Under the pieces are notes generated by a model. That model made no database searches and was not told the DNA's origin. It worked only from the letters and a program-made list of their open reading frames with translations. From assembly GCF_003664185.1 (NCBI RefSeq), contig NZ_RCCS01000004.1:496001-560000 (forward strand): DNA of 64,000 nucleotides, in the 5' to 3' direction. Below are positions 18,246 to 27,833 of the stretch, piece by piece. Source of the stretch: Tenacibaculum discolor (GTDB lineage: Bacteria; Bacteroidota; Bacteroidia; Flavobacteriales; Flavobacteriaceae). Within the stretch, counting starts at the first letter, position 1. Every line of letters starts with the position of its first letter. Made by a program: the position numbers and the translations under genes.

Positions 18246-19187
18246 CTACCATCTCCTGCTTCTGTCTATAGCCATTGCATAAGTCATTCTACCATCAAGA
18301 CCTTGGGATATGGCTTTTGAGAATCTTTCAGTTTCACTTAATTGTCTTGTATTCCATCTAAACTCAAATTCTTGACAATATCTATAAAGTAAATGTTTAC
18401 TAGTATTGTGATACACTCCAAATATTCCTCTTTTTAATTGGCTCCAAAAACCCTCAATAGTATTAGTATGCTTGTGGTCTGAAACATATTCATTAGCAGA
18501 ATGATTTACTACAAAATGGTCTTCAAAAGAATCTTTTAAACCTCTATATACTCTAAACTCATCTGAATAAATCACACTTGTATCTTCGACAAAATGTCTA
18601 AGTAAAGCTCTCATTCCTTTTCCAGATAACCTTTTAATATGGATAGTTCTTACTCTACCACCACGTTCTACAAATCCAAAAATGGCAGATTTATCTTTCG
18701 TTGAACGCCCTTGAGCATTTCTAACTTTCTTATTGAAGTGTCTATTCTTGTTTTTACCGCCTACATATGTTTCATCAACTTCTACTTGTCCGAAAAGCTT
18801 AAAACTTTTGTCTTTCATAGCGTATCTAATTCTGTGCAACATAAACCATGCTGTCTTCTGCGTTACTCCAATATCTTTAGAAAGCTGGATGGAAGATAAC
18901 CCTTTCTTATGTGAAGAAAATAAATAAAAAGCTACAAACCATTTAACTAAACTTACGTGGGTTTGATGAAATATAGTACCAGTGGTTACAGTAAATTGTT
19001 TTTTGCAAGAAGAACACTTGTATTTATTACTTGTTTTCAGATTGTAAATTTTATCGGAATGGTTGCAATGAGGGCAAACTGATTTTTCACCCCACCTTAG
19101 GTTAACTAAATATTCCCTGCATTTTTCATCTGTAGGGAACGCTTCTATAAGCTCCACAATGTTGCGGAATTTTAATAATGTTTTCAT
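18246..19187 (-). CDS. IS1595-family (ISXO2-like) transposase
   Basis: 313 aa. The N-terminal zinc ribbon has Cys at 38, 41, 58 and 61 (CPHC, CSSC). The DDE domain of ISXO2-like transposases follows: VEVDETYVGGK (near 140), SVIYSDEFRVYRGL (near 215) and HTNTIEGFWSQLKRGIFG, which carries the late Asn/Glu part and the typical FWSxLKRG motif. The gene is intact, so the element may be active. Terminal repeats were not proven; the inverted repeat CTTTAAGCTA/TAGCTTAAAG just upstream (19199-19275) is a candidate structure. Confidence 0.9.
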   Translation of the reverse strand: MKTLLKFRNIVELIEAFPTDEKCREYLVNLRWGEKSVCPHCNHSDKIYNLKTSNKYKCSSCKKQFTVTTGTIFHQTHVSLVKWFVAFYLFSSHKKGLSSIQLSKDIGVTQKTAWFMLHRIRYAMKDKSFKLFGQVEVDETYVGGKNKNRHFNKKVRNAQGRSTKDKSAIFGFVERGGRVRTIHIKRLSGKGMRALLRHFVEDTSVIYSDEFRVYRGLKDSFEDHFVVNHSANEYVSDHKHTNTIEGFWSQLKRGIFGVYHNTSKHLLYRYCQEFEFRWNTRQLSETERFSKAISQGLDGRMTYAMAIDRSRRW

Positions 19188-19194
19188 GATTTTT

Positions 19195-19322
19195 GATTCT
19201 TTAAGCTATTCAAAAGATAAGAAAAATTCATTAGAATAAAACGGAGCTGGATATTATCCAGCTCCTAGCTTAAAGAAATCAAGTGAATCACTACTTGATT
19301 CCAATTGACTTTAACAGTCAAT
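19195..19322. repeat. Cluster of three palindromes
   Basis: Outer repeat CTTTAAGCTA (19199-19208) / TAGCTTAAAG (19266-19275) encloses a near-perfect palindrome with 11-base arms GGAGCTGGATA / TATCCAGCTCC (19243-19265). Next come AATCAAGT/ACTTGATT (19277-19300) and ATTGACT/AGTCAAT (19304-19322). No gene overlaps. Could be transposon end structure, a transcription terminator complex, or a replication or transfer signal. Confidence 0.6.
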
Positions 19323-19364
19323 CTAATTTAATAAACTTTGAATTAAAAAATTGTTTAAATTGCA

Positions 19365-19397
19365 TAAAAAAGAGGGAGTTGCCGCTCCCTCTAAAAA
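19365..19397 (-). terminator. Minus-strand intrinsic terminator
   Basis: Arms AGAGGGAG / CTCCCTCT with a 6-base loop and a T run on the minus strand (A run on plus, 19365-19370). It is 175 bases beyond the stop of the zinc-finger gene at 19568. Confidence 0.7.
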
Positions 19398-19424
19398 AAC
19401 CTTTAATTAAAAACTAAAATACCT

Positions 19425-19526
19425 ATGAAAATATATTTAGTGAATCGTGAAATAATCAAAGGCAATATTTTTAATCTTGTAATAGAAACTTATTCAGATG
19501 GTTCTATTAAAGAATATTTAAGTTAA
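19425..19526 (+). CDS. Possible 33-aa small protein
   Basis: ATG at 19425 opens a 33-codon frame (MKIYLVNREIIKGNIFNLV, then acidic and polar residues, ending KEYLS). The composition looks like a real short protein. It is bracketed by a 17-base direct repeat TTAATAAACTTTGAATT at 19328-19344 and 19523-19539, the second overlapping its stop. No homologue known to me; it runs against the neighbouring genes, so it may be spurious. Confidence 0.3.
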   Translation: MKIYLVNREIIKGNIFNLVIETYSDGSIKEYLS

Positions 19527-19567
19527 TAAACTTTGAATTTTTAAAACAAGGTTTTTAAACTATATAA

Positions 19568-19975
19568 TCACCTTAACAATTGTTGTAGTTCTTGAATTTG
19601 AATTAACATCATTTCAACATCTCCTTTTGTAGCAGGTAACGATTTTGGATTGAGTATTTTCTTCATTCCATACACAGCAGTATCTGATAGTAAATTACTA
19701 ACAACCGTATTCGTCATACTCTTAGTATCAAATACTTTTTCTTCTTTTTTTAATAGGGTGTTGAGTTTAGAATCTAGTTCTTTGGGTACCAGTTGAGTTG
19801 TTGTTTGGGGTTTTATAATACCTAATTTATCAGTATTCTTTTTATAGCTACCTGAAACATATTCGTACCGATTTCTTTTATAACATGCCATGGTCCTACA
19901 ACTTGCGCTACAATACTGTTGATTTCTTCGTTTTCTAATAAAAGCTTCTTTACAATGCTTACAATTTATCTTCAT
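19568..19975 (-). CDS. Zinc-finger-like hypothetical protein of the island
   Basis: 135 aa starting MKINCKHCKEAFIRKRRNQQ then YCSASCR. Four cysteines in a CxxC...CxxxC arrangement (5, 8, 22, 26) suggest a small zinc ribbon or FCS-type finger. The rest is helical and polar, ending LIQIQELQQLLR, a possible short coiled coil. No named family. Its place two genes downstream of the integrase suggests an island accessory protein, perhaps DNA-binding. Confidence 0.6.
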   Translation of the reverse strand: MKINCKHCKEAFIRKRRNQQYCSASCRTMACYKRNRYEYVSGSYKKNTDKLGIIKPQTTTQLVPKELDSKLNTLLKKEEKVFDTKSMTNTVVSNLLSDTAVYGMKKILNPKSLPATKGDVEMMLIQIQELQQLLR

Positions 19976-20087
19976 AGTTTATTTTATACTTTTTGAGGCT
20001 ATAAAACGTTAAATTGAATAAAATTTAACGTTTTGTGAAATAGACAAAAAAAAAGACCAATCTCTCAATAAGTCTTTAATTTAGTTT

Positions 20088-20273
20088 TTACTTCTTATTA
20101 AAAACATTCTTTAGTAAGTATTGAATAGCATCTTCTTTGGTTAAAACAGGTTTCTTTACCTTTTTAATTTGAAGTGTGTTGATGCTAAATTCTTTTTGTA
20201 GTAATTCAAACAATGCTTTTTGCTCTTCCCTTGGAAGTGCTTTAGCCACTTGATATACTACTTGTGCGTTCAA
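20088..20273 (-). CDS. Small integrase-associated hypothetical protein
   Basis: 61 aa (MNAQVVYQVAKALPREEQKA, then LFELLQKEF and VLTKEDAIQYLLKNVFNKK), helical and charged with no membrane segment. It lies 138 bases downstream of the integrase in the same direction. Function unknown; size and position would suit a recombination directionality factor or regulator, but no helix-turn-helix is clear. Confidence 0.55.
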   Translation of the reverse strand: MNAQVVYQVAKALPREEQKALFELLQKEFSINTLQIKKVKKPVLTKEDAIQYLLKNVFNKK

Positions 20274-20411
20274 TATTACTTTTTTGCTTTAAAACTGAAT
20301 TAAAGCACAATAGTAATAGCTTCTAATATAACCCTGTCACGTTTTGCAAGGACTCAAGAAGATTTGCAAGGTTTTGCTACTTTTTGCAACGATTTGCCAA
20401 GTTTCTAAGAC

Positions 20412-21725
20412 CTATTTTATCAATGAAGAATAATCTTGTGGCAATTCTGCATCTATATCTCTTAGATATTTATCTAAGGCTGTAATGGTAGTATGTCCTG
20501 TAATCAGCATCAGTTTGCTTTTTGTTTCAAAAGGAGAGTTTGTTTTTCGTAGTTCTCTATATAATTTAGTAATAAAAGTATGTCGAAAACTGTACAAACC
20601 ATATTCATTTCCTAATTTAAAATAATCTTTGATTTTCTTAAAACGTTTGGTAAAGTAATCTCGTTTGTTACTTTCTTCAATATCCCACGCTCCTCCCATT
20701 GCGTTTTGTGTAAATAAAAATGATTTTGCGCTTTTTTGCGTAAGGTCTGGAAGTTGTTTTAGTAATATATCAGGGATAATTTTAATTTTTACAGGACTGT
20801 TCTTTGCTTTTACATATAGCTTTTTGTCCTTGACATCAATATCTTCAACCTTCAATCTACACACTTCAATTGGACGTAAAAAGTTGTACGATATAAATTG
20901 AATAAATAATAGTAAGTGTTTATCGTTGTCTTCTAAATACTCATAAATATCTTTTTGAAGTTGAGGTGTATAGGTTTTGTTTCTTTTTGGAATTGATTTA
21001 AGAACATTTATCTTCTTAACGTAATTTTCTGTAATGAGTTCGTTGTCTTCTAAAATTTGAAATAACGAACTGATGTCTGTTCTTGTGTTATTTCTATTTC
21101 TTGCACTTGAGTTTTGCAAAACTTCATTTAGATATTCAATAATCAGTTTTTTATTTAAAGAGTTGATAGACTGTTTTTCATACCCTTTTGTATTTAACCA
21201 TTTTGAAAAACGATGAATTCGACTCTTATATTTCGTATAAGAATTTTTGTTCATCAATTTTTCTTTTAAACGTAACCCGAGTTCAAAAGCTTTAACAATA
21301 GAGATTTCTTCAAACTCTGCTATTGTTTCTGAATTAATTTGCGCTTTTTGCGTTTTTTCTTGCGCTATTTTTGCGTCGACAATAGTAACATCAGAAATAG
21401 TATTCTCGTTAGCATCACTAAACAATTGGGCTTCTAATTCCGAATTATCTTGATAAGGATTAAAGCCTGCTTGAAGTAATTTCAACAAGGCTTCTTTCAT
21501 TGTTTTTAAAAAAGCTATACGTTCCCTTTTTGTCTTTAATTTGTTTACGCCTGCTTTGATGTAAGGTTGACGTTTTAATTTTAAAGTTTCGGGATTTCTG
21601 TAAGAATAATATATAAACCAATCTCTACTTAATGCTGTTTTTTGTTCAGATTTCGTCAATTTCGACCACTCTGAAATCAGCACGCCACCAGTGTAAATTT
21701 TAGGTTCTGTAAAGTTCAATTTCAT
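20412..21725 (-). CDS. Tyrosine recombinase / integrase of the island
   Basis: 437 aa using the ATG at 21725 (MKLNFTEPKIYTGGVLISEW). An upstream ATG at 21821 is open but would translate the GTTTACG repeats and the tRNA terminator, so I reject it. A SAM-like core-binding domain (about 150-240) precedes the catalytic domain: Arg in FLRPIEVCRLKVEDID, then YSFRHTFITKLYREL (Tyr replaces the usual first His of HxxR), LITGHTTITALDKYLRD with His and the nucleophile Tyr. It catalyses site-specific integration and excision. It lies 110 bases from the reconstituted tRNA-fMet, reading away from it. Confidence 0.93.
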   Translation of the reverse strand: MKLNFTEPKIYTGGVLISEWSKLTKSEQKTALSRDWFIYYSYRNPETLKLKRQPYIKAGVNKLKTKRERIAFLKTMKEALLKLLQAGFNPYQDNSELEAQLFSDANENTISDVTIVDAKIAQEKTQKAQINSETIAEFEEISIVKAFELGLRLKEKLMNKNSYTKYKSRIHRFSKWLNTKGYEKQSINSLNKKLIIEYLNEVLQNSSARNRNNTRTDISSLFQILEDNELITENYVKKINVLKSIPKRNKTYTPQLQKDIYEYLEDNDKHLLLFIQFISYNFLRPIEVCRLKVEDIDVKDKKLYVKAKNSPVKIKIIPDILLKQLPDLTQKSAKSFLFTQNAMGGAWDIEESNKRDYFTKRFKKIKDYFKLGNEYGLYSFRHTFITKLYRELRKTNSPFETKSKLMLITGHTTITALDKYLRDIDAELPQDYSSLIK

Positions 21726-21734
21726 CTCAAAAGT

Positions 21735-21754
21735 GTTTACGGTAGTGTTTACGG
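21735..21754. repeat. Paired GTTTACG direct repeats, right end of island
   Basis: GTTTACGGTA at 21735 and GTTTACGG at 21747, 12 bases apart, just upstream of the integrase ATG. They mirror the pair at 8252-8273. A further inverted copy is in the loop of the terminator at 21798-21804. They may serve as arm-type binding sites or integrase autoregulation sites. Confidence 0.55.
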
Positions 21755-21782
21755 CACGTAAAAGTAACAAAGTTAAAGACAT

Positions 21783-21812
21783 AAAAAAACGGATTGTCGT
21801 AAACAATCCGTT
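21783..21812 (-). terminator. Terminator after the reconstituted tRNA-fMet
   Basis: Arms ACGGATTGT / ACAATCCGT with loop CGTAA and a minus-strand T run, 23 bases past the tRNA 3' end. It differs from the host terminators at 7701 and 8121, consistent with being supplied by the island. Confidence 0.75.
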
Positions 21813-21834
21813 AGTTTTCAATTCTTTAGCTCTG

Positions 21835-21907
<73 letters not shown>

Positions 21908-21918
21908 ATTTGCGGTTG

Positions 21919-21951
21919 CAAATATACATTCTTTTTCTGGTTCTACCCAAA
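21919..21951 (-). promoter_or_regulatory. Promoter of reconstituted tRNA-fMet
   Basis: TTTG (21951-21948), 21 bases, TATATTTG (21926-21919) on the minus strand. Flanking sequence is closely similar to the promoter of copy 1, showing that the two genes were tandem duplicates before the island entered. Confidence 0.6.
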
Positions 21952-22034
21952 TAAAAAAGTATTTATTTTTCATATAAATATATTCCCCTAAATAACAAGT
22001 ACATAAAAATAAATACTTCTTACATAAAACAACC

Positions 22035-22042
22035 TATCTTTG
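22035..22042 (+). promoter_or_regulatory. -7 element of era, near-leaderless transcript
   Basis: TATCTTTG ends only 4 bases before the era ATG at 22047, so transcription would begin at or beside the start codon. No clear -33 element. Confidence 0.45.
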
Positions 22043-22046
22043 CAGT

Positions 22047-22928
22047 ATGACACATAAAGCAGGATTTGTAAATATTATTGGAAACCCAAATGTTGGGAAA
22101 TCTACCTTAATGAATGCACTAGTTGGTGAAAAGCTATCTATTATTACCTCAAAAGCGCAAACTACTAGACATCGTATTTTAGGTATTGTAAATGGAGACG
22201 ATTATCAAATTATTTTTTCTGACACACCTGGAATCATTAAACCTGCTTATGAGTTGCAAGAATCTATGATGGATTTTGTAAAATCTGCTTTTGATGATGC
22301 TGATGTACTTATTTACATGGTAGAGGTTGGTGAAACTGCCTTAAAAAATGAAGCTTTTTTCAATAAAATCATCCACAGTAAAATTCCTGTTATTTTATTA
22401 TTAAACAAAGTTGACAAATCGACTCAAGAAGAAGTTGAAGCCAAAATTGAATATTGGAAAAAGAAAGTTCCAAACTCATTTGTATATGTAATTTCTGCTC
22501 TTGAAAACTTTAATGTAGATACCGTTTTCTATAAAATTATTGAGCTTTTACCAGACTCTCCTCCTTTTTATCCAAAGGATCAGTTAACTGATAAACCTGA
22601 ACGTTTTTTTGTGAATGAAAAAATTCGTGAAAAAATTCTTCAACACTATAAAAAAGAGATTCCTTATTCTGTAGAAGTTGAAACTGAAAGTTTTGTTGAA
22701 GAAGATAATATTATAAAAATCCGTTCTGTTATCATGGTAGAACGTGAAACACAAAAAGGAATTATCATTGGTCATAAAGGAAGCGCAATTAAACGTGTTG
22801 GAACTGAAGCTCGTAAAGATCTTCAACAATTTTTTGACAAAAAAGTATTTTTAGACTTATATGTAAAAATCAATAAAAACTGGCGTTCTAATGAACGTCA
22901 ATTAAAACGCTTTGGATATAAAGATTAA
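22047..22928 (+). CDS. era: GTPase Era
   Basis: 293 aa, the normal length. G1 motif GNPNVGKS (12-19), G3 DTPG (about 58-61), G4 NKVD (about 120), then a C-terminal type II KH domain with GHKGSAIKRVGTEARKDLQ. Era binds the 3' end of 16S rRNA and helps 30S assembly at the inner face of the membrane. First gene to the right of the island. It converges with the next gene, sharing 4 bases at the stop codons. Confidence 0.97.
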   Translation: MTHKAGFVNIIGNPNVGKSTLMNALVGEKLSIITSKAQTTRHRILGIVNGDDYQIIFSDTPGIIKPAYELQESMMDFVKSAFDDADVLIYMVEVGETALKNEAFFNKIIHSKIPVILLLNKVDKSTQEEVEAKIEYWKKKVPNSFVYVISALENFNVDTVFYKIIELLPDSPPFYPKDQLTDKPERFFVNEKIREKILQHYKKEIPYSVEVETESFVEEDNIIKIRSVIMVERETQKGIIIGHKGSAIKRVGTEARKDLQQFFDKKVFLDLYVKINKNWRSNERQLKRFGYKD

Positions 22929-23437
22929 CTTTTTTTAATTGTTTGTAATAACTGTTTGGTATACTCTTTCAGTTCATCCATTTGTTTTTTTCCTGTTGAT
23001 TTTCCTAAGCTACCTACTAAGTACAGTGCAACCCAAACAATGGGTAAAACAACCAACATTACTATAGGCAACATGGTGATTTTTTTTAACGACCAATTGC
23101 TATATGCTATGATCGCAAAAATCACAAAAGCCGTTCCTACCAAAAAGTGCAAAAACATAAAAAAAGTCCAAACTTGTGGTTTTGGACCAAACAATCCTTT
23201 TATGTTTGACGAAGTCTCTGAAACTTCCTCTATTTCAATGTGTAGCTGTGGTGACCATAAATGTGATTCTTTGTCTGGCACATCAATCACTACGTGATTA
23301 TCTACAACCTTCATTTTATACTTAGAAACATCGTTTAAGTGCTTCTTTATTTCTTCTAATAAAACCTGAGAACTTATCTCATATTCTAATTGAAAACGAG
23401 GTTTTAAAAAAATCTGATTATATAATTTATCATCCAT
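22925..23437 (-). CDS. Hypothetical membrane protein
   Basis: 170 aa from the ATG at 23437 ([20 protein letters not shown]); an ATG 33 bases further upstream is also possible. A soluble N-terminal half (to about 95) of beta-strand character is followed by two hydrophobic segments: [20 protein letters not shown] (about 100-125) and [20 protein letters not shown]. The tail is charged ([18 protein letters not shown]). No family recognised. It sits between era and der, converging with era. Confidence 0.6.
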   Translation of the reverse strand: MDDKLYNQIFLKPRFQLEYEISSQVLLEEIKKHLNDVSKYKMKVVDNHVVIDVPDKESHLWSPQLHIEIEEVSETSSNIKGLFGPKPQVWTFFMFLHFLVGTAFVIFAIIAYSNWSLKKITMLPIVMLVVLPIVWVALYLVGSLGKSTGKKQMDELKEYTKQLLQTIKKS

Positions 23438-23516
23438 TAAATAAAAGATTAGGAGCCAACAATATAGCAAAAACTATATACTATCTAAAAATCATTACAA
23501 ATCATATACTAAATTG

Positions 23517-23524
23517 TATCTTTG
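23517..23524 (+). promoter_or_regulatory. -7 element of der
   Basis: TATCTTTG 17 bases before the der ATG, giving a leader of about 10-12 bases. The -33 box is not obvious. Confidence 0.5.
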
Positions 23525-23541
23525 CACAAATTTTTTGCAAA

Positions 23542-24849
23542 ATGAGTATTATTGCGATTGTAGGAAGACCAAATGTAGGTAAATCCACTTTATTTAACCG
23601 ACTAGTAAAGCGTCGTGAAGCTATTGTTGATTCTGTTAGCGGAGTTACAAGAGATCGTCACTATGGAAAATCTGAATGGAACGGAAAAGAATTTTCTGTT
23701 ATTGATACTGGTGGTTATATCGTTGGTTCTGATGATATTTTTGAAGGAGAAATACGTAAACAAGTTCAGTTAGCTATTGATGAAGCTGATATTATTGTAT
23801 TTGTAGTTGATGTTGAGCAAGGTATTACACCTATGGATGCTGAAGTTGCTAAAATTTTACGTCAAGTTGAGAAACCGCTATTTATGGCAGTTAACAAAGT
23901 TGATAATGCGATGCGTGATGCTGACGCTGTAGAATTTTACAACCTAGGTTTAGGAGATTACTATACTATATCTTCTATTAATGGAAGTGGAACAGGTGAA
24001 TTACTAGATGCAATTGCTAAAGAAATTCCTACACCAGATGAAGATGAAGAAACAGAAGATGAGTTACCTCGTTTTGCTGTTGTTGGGCGTCCTAATGCAG
24101 GAAAATCATCATTTATCAATGCTTTAATTGGCGAAGACAGAAATATTGTAACCAATATTGCTGGAACGACACGAGATTCTATCGATACAAAATACAATCG
24201 TTTTGGGTTCGATTTTAATTTAGTTGACACAGCTGGAATTAGAAAAAAATCTAAAGTAAAAGAAGATTTAGAGTTTTACTCAGTAATGCGTGCTGTACGT
24301 GCAGTTGAACATTGTGATGTTGCAGTATTAGTTATTGATGCAACTCGTGGTTTTGAAGGACAAGACGAAAAAATATTTTGGTTGGCCGAAAAAAACCGAA
24401 AAGGAGTTGTCATTTTAGTAAATAAATGGGATTTGGTTGAAAAAGAAACCAACACTATGCGTGATTTTGAAGCCAAAGTTCGTCAGGCAATTGCCCCATT
24501 TACAGATGTTCCTATCGTATTTATTTCAGCATTAACAAAACAACGTATTTTTAAAGCTATTGAAACTGCTGTTGAAGTTTTTGAAAACAGAAAACGTCGT
24601 ATTCAAACAAGTAAGTTAAACGAAACGATGTTAGAGATCATGGAACATAATCCACCTCCAGCAACAAAAGGTAAATTCATAAAAATTAAGTACTGTATGC
24701 AGTTACCAACGCATACACCTCAATTTGCTTTCTTTGCTAATTTACCTCAATATATTAGAGAGCCTTATAAGCGCTATATTGAAAATCAATTACGTGAGCA
24801 TTATAACTTTAATGGAGTGCCAATTAGTATTTATTTCAGGCAGAAATAA
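23542..24849 (+). CDS. der: GTPase Der (EngA)
   Basis: 435 aa with two consecutive GTPase domains, the hallmark of Der. First G1 GRPNVGKS (7-14) with DTGG and NKVD; second G1 GRPNAGKS (near 180) with DTAG and NKWD; then a C-terminal KH-like domain (from about 350) ending [11 protein letters not shown]. Der acts in 50S subunit maturation. It follows era with one gene between, as often in Bacteroidetes, and is transcribed from its own TATCTTTG promoter. Confidence 0.97.
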   Translation: MSIIAIVGRPNVGKSTLFNRLVKRREAIVDSVSGVTRDRHYGKSEWNGKEFSVIDTGGYIVGSDDIFEGEIRKQVQLAIDEADIIVFVVDVEQGITPMDAEVAKILRQVEKPLFMAVNKVDNAMRDADAVEFYNLGLGDYYTISSINGSGTGELLDAIAKEIPTPDEDEETEDELPRFAVVGRPNAGKSSFINALIGEDRNIVTNIAGTTRDSIDTKYNRFGFDFNLVDTAGIRKKSKVKEDLEFYSVMRAVRAVEHCDVAVLVIDATRGFEGQDEKIFWLAEKNRKGVVILVNKWDLVEKETNTMRDFEAKVRQAIAPFTDVPIVFISALTKQRIFKAIETAVEVFENRKRRIQTSKLNETMLEIMEHNPPPATKGKFIKIKYCMQLPTHTPQFAFFANLPQYIREPYKRYIENQLREHYNFNGVPISIYFRQK

Positions 24850-24927
24850 GTTTAACAATATTTAACTATTAAAAAGTAGTTTTTTCTTTTTATTTGTAGC
24901 TCTTTGAAAATCATATTGCTATAAACA

Positions 24928-27702
24928 ATGAAAAAACTACTTTTTATTTTTACCCTATTTCTTACCAGTTCAATTTTTGCTCAATCCTATCCGTTCAAAA
25001 TAACTGGTACAATTAACTCTGAAAAAGATAAAACCGCTATAGAGGCTGCTACAGTTCATATAGAAAAAGCCAGAGACAGTTCTATTGTTACCTACACCAT
25101 TTCAAACGACAAAGGAAAGTTTTCTTTAGAAGGAAAGTCTTTTAGTAAAGATGTAAAACTCTTTATTTCTTATGTTGGTATGGATAGTTACTCTAAATCA
25201 ATAGAGCTAGACAAAACCTCTAACCTCAATTTAGGTACAATTTTTTTAAAGGAAGAAAGTAACTTACTTAGCGAGGTAGTTATACAATCAAGAGCACCAA
25301 TTACAGTAAAAAAAGATACTTTAGAGTTTAATGTAAAATCTTTTAAAACTAAAAAAGATGCTAACGTTGAAGATCTTTTAAAGAAACTTCCAGGTGTTGA
25401 AGTGGATGAAGATGGAAAAATTACTGTAAACGGAAAAGAAGTCAATAAAATTTTGGTTAACGGTAAGCCTTTCTTTGGAAATGACCCTAGTATTACCACT
25501 AAAAACTTAACAAAAGATATTATTGAAAAAGTTCAGATAACCGATACTAAATCTAAATCAGAAGCTTTTACTGGTGAAAAAGGAGATGCTAATAATAAAA
25601 CCATTAACCTTACCATAAAAAAAGAAAATAATAAAGGTTGGTTTGGTAGAGTATCTGGTGGTGCTGGTACCGACAAACGTTTTGAAGGAGCTGCAATGGT
25701 GAATCGTTTTGACAACAACCAACGATTTAGCGTATTAGCCAGTACAAATAACATTAATTCTCCAGGGTTTAGTTTTGGTGAAATTCAAAAAATGTTTGGA
25801 GGAGGCGGTAATATTTGGATAGGTGGAAACGGTGGCTTTAGTATTAACGGAAGACGTTTTGGTGGTGGTAGCGGTATTATAAAATCAAAAACCGCTGGAG
25901 CAACCTATGCTGACGAGTTTGGAAAAGGTTTAGATGTAAATGCCAACTATTTTTACTCTGGAAGTACCTCTAACAATGAATCAAAAAGCAATAGAGAATA
26001 CACGCTTCCTGACAGGAAATATTTTTCTAATTCCACAACTACTTCTGATGATGAAAATCACAATCATAGTTTTGACACTGATTTTGACATTGAAATAGAT
26101 TCTACATTCTTAATCAACATTAAACCTACTTTTGTATTTAATAAAAGAGAAGGTAGTAGTCTTAGACAAGAAGAATCCTTAGATAAAGACAATACACTTA
26201 CTAATAGCTACGTGAGCTCTGCTTACTCTAAATCAGAAGCAAACAATTTTCAAAACAGATTAGATATTACTAAAAAATTAGGGGCAAAAGGTTCTTTTAT
26301 TAAAGCCTCAATAACTAATCGTATCGATAAAGCAGATACCGAAGAAATTAACAAGTCTACTATTGAAACTTTTGGTAGCGATCCCGATATCGAAAATAGA
26401 GACCAAAAAAGTACTATTGAAAACAACTTGATAGGACTCACCACAAACTTGACCTACCGTTTTCCTTTGATTGCTAAAAAATTCTTTTTAGATACTAAAT
26501 ATAGTTATCAACGTGATGAGCGAGAAAATAAGGAGAATACCTTTGACTTCAATTCAACAACACAACAGTACAGTGACTTTAATACAGGTTTGAGTTCTGA
26601 CTTTACCTATAATGACATTACTAAAACACCATCATTAGAACTGGTATATAGAACTAAAAAATGGCGTTTAAATTTAGGTACTGGTTTTGTAAACAGAACA
26701 TTAGAAAATAATGATAAATTACGTCCTGAATTAAGTTTAAAAAAAGAATTTAATAATCTGGATTTAGACGCAAGTTTTAGATATAGATTTGACTCTAAAG
26801 CTTCTATTTATTTTGATTATCGTTTAAATAACAATGCTCCTAACATTAATCAAATACAACCTTTTTCTGATGTAACCAACCCATCTAACATTATTACGGG
26901 TAATCCAAACCTAAAACCTACTCAAAATCACAGAGCATTTATCAACTTTAACAAATTTAACTGGCAAGCTCGTACTGGTTTTTGGTTTTATTTAAGTGGT
27001 ACTCTTTATCAAAACCAAGTAATAACTAATACTTCTATTGATGATGATTTAGTAAGAAACACTACTTATGAAAATACAGATGGTGGTTATGATTTTTGGG
27101 GAGGTGGTAGCTACAGTAAAAAAATAAAATTAGATTCTATTGTAAGCCTTCAACTTAGGGCTGGTACAAATATTAGAGCTAGTAAAAATTTCAACATTTT
27201 AAATGATATCAAGGAGGGAGCTAAAACAACTTCAATAAGTCCTGTTTTTAGAGCTACTTTAGATTGGAATAAGATCGCTTCTATTGAAGGAAACTATAAT
27301 ATTTCCTTTTCAAATACTAAGTACGATATAAACACTACCCAAAACAGAAACTTTACAAGACATTCTGTTGATATTAGAACCAAAACAAATGTTCCAAAGA
27401 AATTAGAATGGAGAAATGATATTCGTTACACATACAACCCTAACGTAATTGGATTTAATAAATCTGCTTGGTTTTGGAATGCCACCCTAGCCTACTCTAT
27501 CTTAAAAGATCAAGGTACTATTAGCTTAAAAGCTTATGATTTATTGAATCAAAACACCAATGCTCAACGAAGAGCTACTTCAAACTATATAGAAGACTCT
27601 GAAAGCACTGTCCTACAGCAATATTTTATGTTAGGCTTTAGTTGGAAATTTAATAGCTTAGGTAAAAAAGGTAAAATAAAAAATTATGATTTTCATTTTT
27701 AA
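24928..27702 (+). CDS. Outer membrane beta-barrel protein, TonB-receptor-like
   Basis: 924 aa with signal peptide MKKLLFIFTLFLTSSIFAQ. A CarboxypepD regulatory-like domain (about 22-105) is followed by a plug-like region (about 110-230: LLKKLPGVEVDEDGKITVNG, VNGKPFFGNDPSI). The rest is a long beta-barrel with many aromatic strands. A Gly-rich insert (FGGGGNIWIGGNGG, about 290-315) lies in between. It belongs to the OMP_b-brl_3-type TonB-dependent-receptor relatives common in flavobacteria. No TonB box is evident, so transport is uncertain. Substrate unknown. It stands alone downstream of der. Confidence 0.88.
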   Translation: MKKLLFIFTLFLTSSIFAQSYPFKITGTINSEKDKTAIEAATVHIEKARDSSIVTYTISNDKGKFSLEGKSFSKDVKLFISYVGMDSYSKSIELDKTSNLNLGTIFLKEESNLLSEVVIQSRAPITVKKDTLEFNVKSFKTKKDANVEDLLKKLPGVEVDEDGKITVNGKEVNKILVNGKPFFGNDPSITTKNLTKDIIEKVQITDTKSKSEAFTGEKGDANNKTINLTIKKENNKGWFGRVSGGAGTDKRFEGAAMVNRFDNNQRFSVLASTNNINSPGFSFGEIQKMFGGGGNIWIGGNGGFSINGRRFGGGSGIIKSKTAGATYADEFGKGLDVNANYFYSGSTSNNESKSNREYTLPDRKYFSNSTTTSDDENHNHSFDTDFDIEIDSTFLINIKPTFVFNKREGSSLRQEESLDKDNTLTNSYVSSAYSKSEANNFQNRLDITKKLGAKGSFIKASITNRIDKADTEEINKSTIETFGSDPDIENRDQKSTIENNLIGLTTNLTYRFPLIAKKFFLDTKYSYQRDERENKENTFDFNSTTQQYSDFNTGLSSDFTYNDITKTPSLELVYRTKKWRLNLGTGFVNRTLENNDKLRPELSLKKEFNNLDLDASFRYRFDSKASIYFDYRLNNNAPNINQIQPFSDVTNPSNIITGNPNLKPTQNHRAFINFNKFNWQARTGFWFYLSGTLYQNQVITNTSIDDDLVRNTTYENTDGGYDFWGGGSYSKKIKLDSIVSLQLRAGTNIRASKNFNILNDIKEGAKTTSISPVFRATLDWNKIASIEGNYNISFSNTKYDINTTQNRNFTRHSVDIRTKTNVPKKLEWRNDIRYTYNPNVIGFNKSAWFWNATLAYSILKDQGTISLKAYDLLNQNTNAQRRATSNYIEDSESTVLQQYFMLGFSWKFNSLGKKGKIKNYDFHF

Positions 27703-27728
27703 ATCTCCCCTCAAAAAAGTTATATAAG

Positions 27729-27767
27729 ACTCTTATCAAAAAAAATAGTAAGAGTTTTATTTTCTTC
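27729..27767 (+). terminator. Terminator of the outer membrane protein gene
   Basis: ACTCTTA / TAAGAGT arms followed by TTTTATTTTCTT, 27 bases after the stop codon. Confidence 0.55.
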
Positions 27768-27833
27768 ATCTTAACAGATTAAGATAGCTGTAAATTAGCA
27801 CGTTCAATCGTTTCTATTTTAAACCAATTTTTT

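Noticed and set aside
21726..21821. N-terminal extension of the integrase from ATG 21821
   Set aside because: It would translate the tRNA terminator and the GTTTACG repeats; the ATG at 21725 gives a normal integrase N-terminus.
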